From assembly GCA_028284765.1 (NCBI GenBank), contig JANQRA010000016.1, forward strand, positions 62,001 through 126,000: 64,000 nucleotides of DNA. The letters run 5' to 3'. This stretch comes from Acidimicrobiia bacterium (GTDB lineage Bacteria > Actinomycetota > Acidimicrobiia > Spongiisociales > ZC4RG35). The notes under the pieces are model-generated. The model did no database searches. It had not been told where the DNA came from and was given only the letters and a program-made list of their open reading frames with translations. Positions within the stretch are counted from its first letter, which is position 1. Each line of letters begins with the position of its first letter. Position numbers and translations under genes: made by a program. Of the stretch, positions 18,695-27,046 are shown piece after piece.

Positions 18695-19710
18695 GCCGGG
18701 TCCTGCTGGTAGTGCCCGCCCTGGCACTGCTTCTCTCATCATGCTCGACCGGTCCAGATCAGAGTCTCGTGGTCGAGAACATCGCGAGCGAAGGGTTGAT
18801 CCCGCTCATCGAAACGGCAGCTGACGAGGTGACTGCTCTGCAAACGGCCATCGAGTCCGGTTGCCCCGGTGGTGATCTAGACGGCATCGCCAACGCCTGG
18901 CGCTCCGCAGCGACGGCTTATGAGGCGGTGAACGCAACTGCTCCATTCGGGCCCGCCTCCATGGCGCGAACGACGTCGATGGTCGACTACCAGCCGATAA
19001 GCCCGACCGGTATCGACGACCTACTCGCCTCAGACGAGATTGTCGACGCCGACTATCTGGAGAACCGCTCCTCGTCGACGAGAAGGGGCCTGGGCTCCAT
19101 CGAATACGTCCTCTTCGACATCGCTGCTGAATGCGAGTACGCGGCTGCCGCCGCTGAAGTGGCGACGTCCGCCACTATGGAACTCAGGTCCGCCTGGTTG
19201 GAGTCATTCGAAGGGGCTGCCCCGTTCATCGATGCCTTCACCGCCGACATGACTAGCCCCGAAGCTCTGGGGGACGTCGTGGGAGCATTCGTCGAGACGC
19301 TCAAGGAACAGCAACTGTTTGAACTGGGGGCAGCAACGGGGTCGACGTCTCAAGAAGCAAACGTCGACGCCATTCCAGAGGGGGCTCTCGGATTCGGATC
19401 TGGCCGGTATCTAGCTGAGCTGGCGGCCATCGAAACGGTTCTCAAGGCAGGCGGGGAGTCGGGGCTCCTGGCTCTTATCGAGTCTCGCGACGCGTCCGTC
19501 GCCACCGACATAGATGGACTACTTGCTGAGGCTCAGGACCGGATGTCGGCGTTCTCGATGCCGCTGCAGGAGGTCGCTGAGACAACGCCGACCCAGATTG
19601 ATGCCTACCTGGAGGTCATCAGCGAGCTCAGGTCGTTGCTGGAAGCGGATGTGGTGTCGCTCCTCGACATAACCCTCGGATTCTCCGACTCTGACGGGGA
19701 TACCGGTTGA
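18691..19710 (+). CDS. Imelysin-family lipoprotein 2
   Basis: 339 aa from GTG overlapping the cytochrome stop. Signal peptide LLVVPALALLLSSC with lipobox. Divergent imelysin domain: WRSAATAYEAVNATAPFGPAS, then RGLGSIEYVLFD in place of the GxHxxE motif (the His is replaced, the Glu kept). The paired imelysin/DUF1111/imelysin order supports the assignment. The loss of the His may separate the function of this copy from the first. Confidence 0.82.
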   Translation: MSRVLLVVPALALLLSSCSTGPDQSLVVENIASEGLIPLIETAADEVTALQTAIESGCPGGDLDGIANAWRSAATAYEAVNATAPFGPASMARTTSMVDYQPISPTGIDDLLASDEIVDADYLENRSSSTRRGLGSIEYVLFDIAAECEYAAAAAEVATSATMELRSAWLESFEGAAPFIDAFTADMTSPEALGDVVGAFVETLKEQQLFELGAATGSTSQEANVDAIPEGALGFGSGRYLAELAAIETVLKAGGESGLLALIESRDASVATDIDGLLAEAQDRMSAFSMPLQEVAETTPTQIDAYLEVISELRSLLEADVVSLLDITLGFSDSDGDTG

Positions 19711-20987
19711 CTCCCACCCGGCCTGTGAGCGCCGCCTCTTCGGCCGTCTTTCGCATCGCATTCGGGCTTGTAGCGCTGGTTCTGATCGTTCGATTCTTCG
19801 CCCACGGCTGGATCGACTCGCTTCTCCTCGACCCGGTCCACCACTTCAAGTATCCAGGCTTCACATGGGTCCAAGCCTTGCCCCCTCCACTCATGTATGC
19901 CCTCTTTGCCGCGTTGGCATTGACTGCGGCCGCCATGGCTCTCGGCTATCGCCAGCGGCTGTCGGCAGCGTTCTTCGCTGTCGGCTTTGCATATGTGGAG
20001 TTGATCGACCGGACGAACTATCTGAACCACTACTACTGGATATTCCTCACCGCAGTCGTGTTGGCATTCGTCCCTTTGAGCGGCATGTGGTCGGTCGACT
20101 CCCGAAGAGGCCGAGTGACACCGAGCCGCCATATCTCCGAGTGGATCGTATGGCTTCTCCGTTTCCAGGTTGGGATGGTCTATCTCTTTGCAGGCGTCGC
20201 AAAACTCAACTCCGACTGGCTGTTCCGCGCGGAACCGCTGGCGACGTGGCTGCCGGCAAGAAGTGACCTCTGGTTGGTAGGGCCCCTGCTGGCAGTTCCT
20301 GCAACAGCGTTCGTGCTGTCCTGGGCTGGAGCTTTGTTCGACCTGACGATCGTCGGTTGGCTCCTGAACAAGAGAACCAGACTGCCCGCATACCTGGCTC
20401 TTGTCGGCTTCCACTCGACCACGTGGCTCCTCTTCCCGTCAATTGGAGTGTTCCCTTTGGTCATGGGTGTTGGGGCCCTCATCTTCTTCGAGCCGGACTG
20501 GCCGCTCAGGGCAAAGGCCAGACGGCCTCAGCCAGCTCAGACAGCTCAGACAGGCTCCACTTCGAAAGTCGGAGTGGCTCTAGTTGCTCTCTATGTGGTT
20601 CTGATGATCGCCATCCCCCTACGGCACTTCACCTTGCCGGGTGACGTTCATTGGAACGGTGACGGCTACCTCTTCTCATGGCACGTGATGCTCAATGAGA
20701 AGGCCGGATCGGCAGACTTCATCGTCACCGACGACAACGGAACCTCCTGGGTGGTAGGCCCTCCCGGCTATCTCACCGACCGCCAAGTTGCGGTGATGAG
20801 CACCAATCCAGACATGATCCGAAGAACAGCCGAGCTCATAGCCAGTGATCTCGGCGTTTCGGTGAAAGCCGATGTGCAACTCTCATTCAACGGCCGCCGC
20901 AGCGTCCAGTTCACGGATCCGAAGGTCGTGCTCGCGCCTGAGGCAACTGAAAGCGACCATTGGATTGCACCCGCACCCTCTACCTAG
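19707..20987 (+). CDS. HTTM-domain membrane protein, vitamin K-dependent gamma-carboxylase-like
   Basis: 426 aa from TTG overlapping the imelysin stop by 4 bp (GTG at 19724 is possible). Multiple membrane helices in the first ~270 residues. The motif LFAGVAKLNSDWL aligns by eye with the human GGCX segment containing catalytic Lys218 (GVKKLDADW), so the lysine appears kept. A C-terminal lumen-like domain ends with LSFNGRRSVQFTDP, like the NGR and DP motifs of full VKGC proteins. Glutamate carboxylation is therefore possible but unproven. Last gene of the iron operon; what it might modify is unknown. Confidence 0.8.
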   Translation: MTPTRPVSAASSAVFRIAFGLVALVLIVRFFAHGWIDSLLLDPVHHFKYPGFTWVQALPPPLMYALFAALALTAAAMALGYRQRLSAAFFAVGFAYVELIDRTNYLNHYYWIFLTAVVLAFVPLSGMWSVDSRRGRVTPSRHISEWIVWLLRFQVGMVYLFAGVAKLNSDWLFRAEPLATWLPARSDLWLVGPLLAVPATAFVLSWAGALFDLTIVGWLLNKRTRLPAYLALVGFHSTTWLLFPSIGVFPLVMGVGALIFFEPDWPLRAKARRPQPAQTAQTGSTSKVGVALVALYVVLMIAIPLRHFTLPGDVHWNGDGYLFSWHVMLNEKAGSADFIVTDDNGTSWVVGPPGYLTDRQVAVMSTNPDMIRRTAELIASDLGVSVKADVQLSFNGRRSVQFTDPKVVLAPEATESDHWIAPAPST

Positions 20988-21034
20988 CCCATTCTGCGAG
21001 GAGCCGGTCTTCTGTATGGTCTCGGCCTTCTCGT

Positions 21035-21081
21035 TTCTGTGTCAGTTTCCACACACATAGGGTGCGTTTTCTGACACAGAA
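21035..21081. repeat. 47-bp dispersed inverted-repeat element, copy 3
   Basis: Same perfect 11-bp arms and length. The loop differs from copy 2 at only a few positions, and homology continues to the right (GTGGTCT, TTGGC). Here it stands between two co-directional genes, immediately upstream of the copper operator. Confidence 0.85.
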
Positions 21082-21099
21082 GTGGTCTATTGGCAATAG

Positions 21100-21123
21100 A
21101 ACCTTCTAGTTGGCTGGAAGGTT
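21100..21123 (+). promoter_or_regulatory. MerR/CueR-type operator of the copper cassette
   Basis: AACCTTC and GAAGGTT arms with a 10-base spacer closely resemble the ACCTTCC/GGAAGGT operators of CueR-type copper regulators. It lies 20 bp before the regulator start, which fits autoregulation. I could not place -35 and -10 boxes with the usual 19-bp spacing. Confidence 0.72.
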
Positions 21124-21142
21124 TCTGTGATACACTCAAGCC

Positions 21143-21547
21143 ATGAAGATTGGGCAACTGGCCGAGCGAACCGGCGTCTCCACCAAGGCGATCCGCTACT
21201 ACGAACAGATCGGAGTCCTGCCTGAGCCCGAGAGGGCTGCCAACGGGTATCGGACATATCGGGAAGGGTCTGCCGACCGGATTCGGTTTGTCCAGGACGC
21301 GCAGAGTGCCGGTCTCTCGCTGCTCGAGATCCAGATGATTCTCGATCTGCGTGACGGCGGGGACTCGACCTGCAACCACGTCATTGGGAGCCTAAAAGCC
21401 CATCTCAATGACGTCGAGCGCCAGATGAGCGAGTTGGTCAGAACCAAGAATCGTCTTACCGACCTCATCGACCGTGCCGAATCGCTCGACCCCGCCAAGT
21501 GTGACGACCCGAACCGATGCCAGACAATCCCGAAAGGAAACCAATGA
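21143..21547 (+). CDS. MerR-family metal-responsive regulator (CueR-like)
   Basis: 134 aa. N-terminal MerR helix-turn-helix (MKIGQLAERTGVSTKAIRYYEQIGVL, shown here by IGQLAERTGV and AIRYYEQIGVLP), a dimerisation helix, and cysteines at STCNHV and in the C-terminal CDDPNRC loop placed like Cu(I) ligands. It probably activates copZ-copA in response to copper. Its stop overlaps the copZ start by 4 bp. Confidence 0.9.
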   Translation: MKIGQLAERTGVSTKAIRYYEQIGVLPEPERAANGYRTYREGSADRIRFVQDAQSAGLSLLEIQMILDLRDGGDSTCNHVIGSLKAHLNDVERQMSELVRTKNRLTDLIDRAESLDPAKCDDPNRCQTIPKGNQ

Positions 21548-21753
21548 CAGACAGATTGCTTCAAGTGCCAGAGGTCCATTGCGACCACTGCAAAACATCG
21601 ATTGAAGGTGCCGTCGGCGACCTTCAGGGAGTGTCACGAGTTGAGGTATCGATCCCTGACACCAGTGTCGATGTGACATTCGACGAAGAGGTCGTGTCGC
21701 TCGACGCGATCAAAGAGACCATCGAGGAGCAGGGCTACGCCGTCGCAGAGTAA
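21544..21753 (+). CDS. copZ: Copper chaperone, HMA domain
   Basis: 69 aa, a single heavy-metal-associated domain with the metal motif HCDHC. The start ATG at 21544 has AAAGGAAA upstream and overlaps the regulator stop. A longer frame from 21517 is not needed. It delivers Cu(I) to the ATPase encoded directly downstream. Confidence 0.92.
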   Translation: MTDRLLQVPEVHCDHCKTSIEGAVGDLQGVSRVEVSIPDTSVDVTFDEEVVSLDAIKETIEEQGYAVAE

Positions 21754-21784
21754 GACCGAAACAGTCCTCTTCGACGTTGAGGGA

Positions 21785-23905
21785 ATGACCTGCGCGACAT
21801 GCGCGGTCAGGATTGAACGTGTCCTCGGAAAGCAGGACGGCGTCGAATCGGCATCAGTCAACCTGGCTGGCGCTTCTGCCTCGGTCCAAGTCGCCGCGGA
21901 TGTCGATGCCGATCGGTTGATCGCTGCTGTCGACAAGATCGGGTACGGCCTGGAGATACACGATCACGAGGACGGACCTCGGGACGTTGTCGAGATGTAC
22001 TCCGAAGAGGAGAGCATCCAGAAGAAACGATTCTGGATCGCCGCTGCGTTCACGGCTCCCGCGATGATCCTCCACCTGTTCGGCCCTCACGCCCTCTGGA
22101 ACTCCATAGTCCAGGGAGCGCTCATCACCCCGGTCGTCTTCTGGTCAGGGTGGCAATACCACTCACACGCCTGGAAACAGGCCAAGAACCTGTCCGCCAA
22201 CATGGACACGCTGATCTCGATCGGCTCACTTGCGGCCTACTTCTACAGCGTGTTCTTCATGTTCTCCCAGCCAGCCGTGTTCTTCGAAACGGCCGGAATG
22301 ATCATCACCCTCATCACCCTCGGAAAGGTCTTCGAAGCCCGAGCAAAGGGTCGAGCCTCATCTGCGGTCCACCGGCTGCTCGAGCTGGGTGCCACTGAGG
22401 CCACGCTCCTTTCCGAATCCGGGGAACGGAAGGTGTCAATCGATCACATCGTCCCGGGCGACCGGCTGGTGGTGAGACCAGGCGAGCGAATCCCCACTGA
22501 CGGGAAGGTCGAATCGGGAGTCTCCACTGTGGATGAGTCGATGCTCACCGGTGAATCACGTCCCGTGCCCAAGGACGCAGGTGATGACGTCATCGGAGCC
22601 ACGATCAACCAAGGCGGTCAGTTGGTCATGGTGGCTACCGCAGTCGGATCCGAGACAACCCTGTCCTCCATCATCCGCATGGTCGAAGAGGCGCAGGGAA
22701 CCAAGGCACCGATCCAGCGACTCGCCGATGTCTATTCAGGTCGCTTCGTTCAGGCCGTTCTGCTGCTGACCCTCGGAGTCTTTGGTTTCTGGCTGTTCCA
22801 GAGCGGCGAGCTCAACACCGCCGTTCGCATAGGTGTATCCGTGTTGATCATTGCCTGTCCTTGTGCCCTCGGATTGGCTACCCCGACCGCCGTAATGGTT
22901 GGAAGCGGACGTGGTGCGGAGCTCGGCATCCTCTACAAGCAGGCGGAAGTCTTTGAACAGGCCGGAACCATCGACACAGTCCTCTTCGACAAGACGGGAA
23001 CCCTGACCACCGGTGCAATGGCACCAAGGTCGACATCTCACGATGAGGGTCCATTCTTGAGGCTCGTCGGATCGCTGGAGGTCGCCTCCGGGCATCCGAT
23101 TGGAATCGCGGTGGGACTCGCAGCTGACGAGGCGGGCATCGACCTCACCGACGCAACCGGCGTCCGGTCCGTGCCAGGAATGGGTGTAGTGGGAACCGTG
23201 GACGGTCATCACGTCGTCGCCGGCTCCGAGCAGCTGATGCGGGAAGCGGAGCTCACAGGCATCGAGAACCACCGACTCAATCTGGAAGAGTTTCGTAGTG
23301 AAGGTCAGACAGCTTTCTACGCCGGTTGGGACGGCGAGGTGCGAGGCGTCATCGGCGTCTCAGACGAAGTCCGTCCAGAGTCAGCAGCAGCCGTGCAGCG
23401 ACTCAAGACACTGGGCGTCGAAGTGGAAATGGTCACCGGTGACAACCAGGAGACTGCTGAACGAGTTGGAGCCCAGGTGGGAATCGACACCATCTACGCG
23501 GGGGCTACCCCAGAGTCCAAGGCCAAGCAGGTCGGTCAGCTCCAGGAGAAGGGCAAGGTGGTCGCATTCTTCGGCGATGGCGTCAACGACGCTCCGGCCC
23601 TGACTCAGGCCGATCTCGGACTGGCTGTCGGGTCAGGCACCGGAGTTGCCGTGGAGGCTGGCGACATCGTCCTCCTCAGGGACGACCCGCGGCTGGCCCC
23701 GGTCTCGATCTCCCTTGCCGCCGCCACCCTGCGGACTATCAAGGGCAACCTCTTCTGGGCGTTTGCGTACAACACGATCGCCATACCGGTTGCGGCTGTT
23801 GGCCTGCTCAATCCGACGATTGCCGCCGCAGCGATGGCCTTCTCGTCCGTTTCGGTGGTTCTCAATGCTCTTCGTTTGAAGAGGTTCAAGCCGTTCTTCG
23901 CCTGA
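21785..23905 (+). CDS. copA: Cu(+)-exporting P-type ATPase
   Basis: 706 aa from the first available ATG. P1B-1 features: an HMA domain (MTCATC), the CPC metal site in [15 protein letters not shown], phosphorylation [12 protein letters not shown] (MVTGDN) and hinge [10 protein letters not shown]. The last helices contain YNTIAIP and [15 protein letters not shown], the copper-type signature. The frame is open upstream to 21677, and 21752-21784 encodes [11 protein letters not shown], the missing first HMA strand, yet no ATG, GTG, TTG or CTG exists there. The true N-terminus is therefore uncertain (see findings). Confidence 0.93.
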   Translation: MTCATCAVRIERVLGKQDGVESASVNLAGASASVQVAADVDADRLIAAVDKIGYGLEIHDHEDGPRDVVEMYSEEESIQKKRFWIAAAFTAPAMILHLFGPHALWNSIVQGALITPVVFWSGWQYHSHAWKQAKNLSANMDTLISIGSLAAYFYSVFFMFSQPAVFFETAGMIITLITLGKVFEARAKGRASSAVHRLLELGATEATLLSESGERKVSIDHIVPGDRLVVRPGERIPTDGKVESGVSTVDESMLTGESRPVPKDAGDDVIGATINQGGQLVMVATAVGSETTLSSIIRMVEEAQGTKAPIQRLADVYSGRFVQAVLLLTLGVFGFWLFQSGELNTAVRIGVSVLIIACPCALGLATPTAVMVGSGRGAELGILYKQAEVFEQAGTIDTVLFDKTGTLTTGAMAPRSTSHDEGPFLRLVGSLEVASGHPIGIAVGLAADEAGIDLTDATGVRSVPGMGVVGTVDGHHVVAGSEQLMREAELTGIENHRLNLEEFRSEGQTAFYAGWDGEVRGVIGVSDEVRPESAAAVQRLKTLGVEVEMVTGDNQETAERVGAQVGIDTIYAGATPESKAKQVGQLQEKGKVVAFFGDGVNDAPALTQADLGLAVGSGTGVAVEAGDIVLLRDDPRLAPVSISLAAATLRTIKGNLFWAFAYNTIAIPVAAVGLLNPTIAAAAMAFSSVSVVLNALRLKRFKPFFA

Positions 23906-23940
23906 TGTCACTATCGGACAGTGGTGTGTAGGTTGGAATC

Positions 23941-24771
23941 GTGGCTGCTTTGAACTGGCTCGAGCGTCCTGTGCTCAACGATCCGGTTGCGCTCATCGCC
24001 TTTGAGGGCTGGGGTGACGCCGGAGACTCGGCGAGCCTCGCCGCAGGGACCTTCCTCGATACGTACGACGCCCGTCTGATCGCTTCGTTCGATCCGGATG
24101 ATCACTTCGACTTCCAAGTCCGCCGACCGATGGTCCACGTCGACGAAGGCGGCACCAGGCGCATCGATTGGCCCGACAATGAGATCTATCTGATCAAAGG
24201 TGGCGAACGAGACCTTGTCCTGTTCCTGGGGGAAGAGCCGAACTACCGCTGGAAGTCCTTCACAGCCGAGCTGGTGGATGCGCTGACCGGTCTGGGTGTG
24301 ACCAGGGCTGTGACCCTCGGGGCCTTCATCGGCCAGGTCGCGCACACTCTGCCTGTGCCGCTGGTTGGCTCCTCGACACGGCCCGACTCGCTTGCCCTCC
24401 ATGGTCTCTTGCCCTCTGGATATCAAGGCCCGACCGGAATCGTCGGAGTGCTCAACCACGCCTTGGGCCAAGCGGGCATCGAGGTCATCTCGGTGTGGGC
24501 GGCAGTACCCCACTATCTGTCGAACCAGGACTATCCCCCGGCTGTTGAAGCATTGACTGTCAAGGCGTCAGAGCTAGTCGGCGTCTCGGTCGACATAGGG
24601 GACCTGACGATGCGGTCGCGTCAGTTCCGGGACACGGTTGACGAGGCCATGGATTCCAACGACGAGCTTCGCCAATACATCGAGGAGCTGGAACACGAGG
24701 CTGCCGCTGAAGCCGAAGAGAGTGGCGAACGGCTCGTGACCGAGATCGAGGACTTCCTCCGCGACGTTTGA
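23941..24771 (+). CDS. PAC2 family protein
   Basis: 276 aa from GTG. ALIAFEGWGDAGDSAS at the N-terminus and TLGAFIGQVAHTLPVPL are typical of the PAC2 (proteasome assembly chaperone-like) family, common in actinobacteria. The C-terminal ~60 residues are acidic and probably coiled-coil. Function in bacteria is not established; a role with proteasome-like particles would be inference. Confidence 0.88.
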   Translation: MAALNWLERPVLNDPVALIAFEGWGDAGDSASLAAGTFLDTYDARLIASFDPDDHFDFQVRRPMVHVDEGGTRRIDWPDNEIYLIKGGERDLVLFLGEEPNYRWKSFTAELVDALTGLGVTRAVTLGAFIGQVAHTLPVPLVGSSTRPDSLALHGLLPSGYQGPTGIVGVLNHALGQAGIEVISVWAAVPHYLSNQDYPPAVEALTVKASELVGVSVDIGDLTMRSRQFRDTVDEAMDSNDELRQYIEELEHEAAAEAEESGERLVTEIEDFLRDV

Positions 24772-24822
24772 GCGTGCGCAATTGAGCCGCTCTGAGCGGC
24801 CTATCTGCTCACGCACAACGAG

Positions 24823-24848
24823 AAAGACCCCCGAGACGGGGGCCTTTC
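24823..24848. terminator. Bidirectional intrinsic terminator
   Basis: CCCCCG/CGGGGG stem with loop AGA, flanked by AAAGA and CCTTTCT, between the convergent PAC2 gene and the bS22 gene. A smaller hairpin GCCGCT/AGCGGC precedes it at about 24786. Confidence 0.85.
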
Positions 24849-24851
24849 TAA

Positions 24852-24944
24852 CTACTTCTTGCGCTTGTGGCGGTTGGCCTTGAGGCGCTTTCTGTACTTG
24901 TGCTTCGACATTTTCTTTCGACGCTTTTTCACAAGCGAGCCCAT
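24852..24944 (-). CDS. Small ribosomal protein bS22-type (AURKAIP1/COX24 domain)
   Basis: 30 aa, extremely basic. It begins MGSLVKKRRKKMSKHKYRK and ends NRHKRKK, the same pattern as the tiny actinobacterial bS22 protein seen in mycobacterial ribosomes. A good Shine-Dalgarno (GAGAGG) precedes the ATG at 24944, and a terminator follows. Short enough to be missed by length-filtered gene finding. Confidence 0.85.
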   Translation of the reverse strand: MGSLVKKRRKKMSKHKYRKRLKANRHKRKK

Positions 24945-25033
24945 ACCTAAAACCTCTCTGAGAAGGGGGAAAGACCCCATTATGGTCGCGGACACCGACG
25001 TTTAGGTCAACTCTGGCTGCAAGAATCGATCAC

Positions 25034-25306
25034 ATGGGAGTGCGGTTTCTTGCCTCATTCGCGACCTTTGTGGCTGGGTTCGTCTTGTTGATGCCTGCCG
25101 CATGCGACGACCCCGGATTGGATCCGAGCTACTTCCTGACGCGGTGCACGACCTTCATCGGAACCCCCGCACCGTCTTGGCAAGACCTCACCACCGTCGA
25201 TCTTCCAGGTTCATACGGAGAAGTGATCACCCTGGTGCTGATCGTTCTGCTCTCGATCGGGACGTGGTTCTTCGTGAAACTGATGCAGAAGCAGATGGAG
25301 CAATGA
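25034..25306 (+). CDS. Small two-helix membrane protein of unknown function
   Basis: 90 aa. N-terminal helix (FLASFATFVAGFVLLMPAAC), a short extracytoplasmic loop with paired Cys (CDD and RCTTF), and a C-terminal helix (VITLVLIVLLSIGTWFFVKLM). I recognise no family. The stop overlaps the GNAT start (ATGA), so both are probably one unit. Confidence 0.65.
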   Translation: MGVRFLASFATFVAGFVLLMPAACDDPGLDPSYFLTRCTTFIGTPAPSWQDLTTVDLPGSYGEVITLVLIVLLSIGTWFFVKLMQKQMEQ

Positions 25307-25752
25307 GTTTCAGGCGGGCACAGGCCCGCGACCGTGAGTGGCTGAACGAGCTGACACTTGCCGGTACCCGTCACTGGGGTCACGATGTCAACCATCCCGA
25401 GGCGTATCAGGACCTGGTCAGCACCCTTGCTCAGGATGAGGGCCCAGAGGGCCATCACGTCTACATCCTCGGAACAGACGGTGAAGATCTCGGGTTTTTT
25501 GACTTGCGGCTGCGAGACGGTCATGTCGAGCTCGTCCGGATGTTCCTGAACACGGACTTGATTGGACAGGGCTACGGGAGACTTCTCTGGGATGAGGCCG
25601 TGGCGCACGCAAGGGATCTGGGCGATCGGATGCTGATCATGTCCGACCCCCGCTCAGTTGGCTTCTACGAGGCGATGGGAGCCGAGCTGGAGACGCAACT
25701 CGAAGTGGCTCCTGGATTCACTCTCGGTCAGTTCTGGTACGACCTTCGCTAG
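25303..25752 (+). CDS. GNAT-family N-acetyltransferase
   Basis: 149 aa from ATG at 25303 within the previous gene's stop. The acetyl-CoA loop is GQGYGRLLWDEAVAHAR. The preceding beta4 strand is VELVRMFLNTDLIG, and beta5 with the following helix is MLIMSDPRSVGFYEAMGAE. Substrate unknown. Its end overlaps the convergent homoserine kinase end by 4 bp. Confidence 0.87.
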   Translation: MSFRRAQARDREWLNELTLAGTRHWGHDVNHPEAYQDLVSTLAQDEGPEGHHVYILGTDGEDLGFFDLRLRDGHVELVRMFLNTDLIGQGYGRLLWDEAVAHARDLGDRMLIMSDPRSVGFYEAMGAELETQLEVAPGFTLGQFWYDLR

Positions 25753-26594
25753 ACCAGTCCCCGCGGCTCGACCCCTTCGATCACTTGGGCTCCCCAACTC
25801 TTGAATCCGGCCGCAACGTTGTCAGAAGCATCGGCAGTTGCCAGCGAAACGACTGAGGGACCGGCACCCGACCTGGCCGTGTGAATCGCACCGGCCCGCC
25901 TGGCTATCTCCATCAGCTCCCCGACTTCAGGACTGAGGTGCTGACGTGGAGCCTCGTGGATCTCGTCTCCATGAGCGGAGGCAAGGAGATCCGGATCACC
26001 GGTGATCAACCCCGCGGCGAGGGACGCTGCACGTGCCGCGCTCCGGATGACGGCAGCCCTTTCGTACGAATCGGGCAACACGGCTCTGGCCTCGTGAGTC
26101 GGCTGGGTGGTTTCGGGAACAGCAATCACGACGCGCAGAGACGGGTGGAAAGGAAGACGAATCGGCATCCCTTCAGCCGGTACCAACACCAGTCCCCCGT
26201 AGACGGCCGCCGCTGGTTGATCGGCATGTCCCTCCATCTCAGTTGCGATGCGGTAGACCCTATTGGGAGAAGCATCTTCTCCAACAGCCCGCAGCGCCGC
26301 GGCAGCGCCGGCAACGAAGGAAGCGGCAGACGAACCGAGACCACGACCGATGGGCACAGCGTTGTCCACTTCCAGGCTTAGTGGCCGGTCGCCGACTGCC
26401 TTCTGGGCGGCTGCGATCACACCGTCAGCCTGACCGGACGCCAGGCGGTGTTCGCCAACATGGTCTACAGACCAATCGGACGCAGGCTCAGCATGCACCA
26501 CACAACGCGGCGCAAGAGCCAAGCCCAGGCTGTCGAAGAGGGGCCCGAGGTTCGCACTGGTAGCCGGAGCCGAGGCGGTCGCTCTCTCGTTCAC
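25749..26594 (-). CDS. thrB: Homoserine kinase
   Basis: 281 aa GHMP kinase. N-terminal ATSANLGPLFDSLGLAL, ATP loop VPIGRGLGSSAAS, HADQPAAAVYGG and C-terminal SGAGPSVVSL are the homoserine kinase set. It phosphorylates L-homoserine in threonine synthesis. Stands alone here, without thrC or hom. Confidence 0.92.
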   Translation of the reverse strand: MNERATASAPATSANLGPLFDSLGLALAPRCVVHAEPASDWSVDHVGEHRLASGQADGVIAAAQKAVGDRPLSLEVDNAVPIGRGLGSSAASFVAGAAAALRAVGEDASPNRVYRIATEMEGHADQPAAAVYGGLVLVPAEGMPIRLPFHPSLRVVIAVPETTQPTHEARAVLPDSYERAAVIRSAARAASLAAGLITGDPDLLASAHGDEIHEAPRQHLSPEVGELMEIARRAGAIHTARSGAGPSVVSLATADASDNVAAGFKSWGAQVIEGVEPRGLV

Positions 26595-26628
26595 AGTTCG
26601 AGCCTAGATCGGGTTACCGTCGCAGTCC

Positions 26629-26847
26629 GTGGTGGACATATTCGACTTCGAGAACCTCTTCCCCCAGTTGGTTCTGGCCCTCGGGGCTGCGCTGCTGATT
26701 GGGAACGGCCTTGCGTGGTTCAAGCACCGTCAGGGCGAGGCTCCGGAAGGAGTCGAAGAGGCCCAATTCCGTCCTGGAAGGGTGGCTTTTCTTATGGTCG
26801 TTGGAGTCCTTCTGACCGTCTGGGGCGCTGTCACGCTCTTTAGCTGA
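26629..26847 (+). CDS. Small membrane protein of unknown function
   Basis: 72 aa from GTG, with two helices (LVLALGAALLIGNGLAW and VAFLMVVGVLLTVWGAVTL) joined by an acidic loop. No family recognised. It lies just upstream of tRNA-Gly. Confidence 0.6.
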   Translation: MVDIFDFENLFPQLVLALGAALLIGNGLAWFKHRQGEAPEGVEEAQFRPGRVAFLMVVGVLLTVWGAVTLFS

Positions 26848-26880
26848 TGTGGCCGATCGGGACTACCCTTCACGCCTTCT

Positions 26881-26951
26881 GCGGGTGTAGTTCAATGGCA
26901 GAACGTGAGCTTCCCAAGCTCAAGACGCGGGTTCGATTCCCGTCACCCGCT
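26881..26951 (+). tRNA. tRNA-Gly (CCC anticodon)
   Basis: 71 nt. Acceptor stem GCGGGTG/CACCCGC; anticodon stem TGAGC/GCTCA with loop TTCCCAA, so anticodon CCC; T-loop GTTCGATTC. CCA is not encoded. Confidence 0.95.
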
Positions 26952-26955
26952 CTCA
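26926..26955. repeat. 30-bp direct repeat, tRNA-Gly 3' end (copy 1)
   Basis: The 3' part of the tRNA gene from the T-stem through the acceptor plus TCTCA; identical to 26998-27027. Confidence 0.9.
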
Positions 26956-26997
26956 TGAATAGATGCATACGTGAGACCCTGCCCTACGGCTCAATAG

Positions 26998-27027
26998 CGC
27001 GGGTTCGATTCCCGTCACCCGCTCTCA
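26998..27027. repeat. 30-bp direct repeat, duplicated tRNA-Gly 3' end (copy 2)
   Basis: Exact copy of the tRNA 3' end, 42 bp downstream of the first. This is the geometry of an attachment-site scar left by a tRNA-targeting integrative element, here with almost nothing between the two ends. Confidence 0.75.
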
Positions 27028-27046
27028 AGCAATACCCAGGGTTTCA

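Noticed and set aside
19605-20414. 269-codon minus-strand frame opposite the imelysin/HTTM genes
   Set aside because: Arg/Gln/Glu-rich shadow of membrane-protein codons; the plus-strand gene has clear family motifs.
26959-27027. Second tRNA gene after tRNA-Gly
   Set aside because: Only the T-arm and acceptor 3' strand are present; no D-arm or anticodon arm can be drawn upstream.
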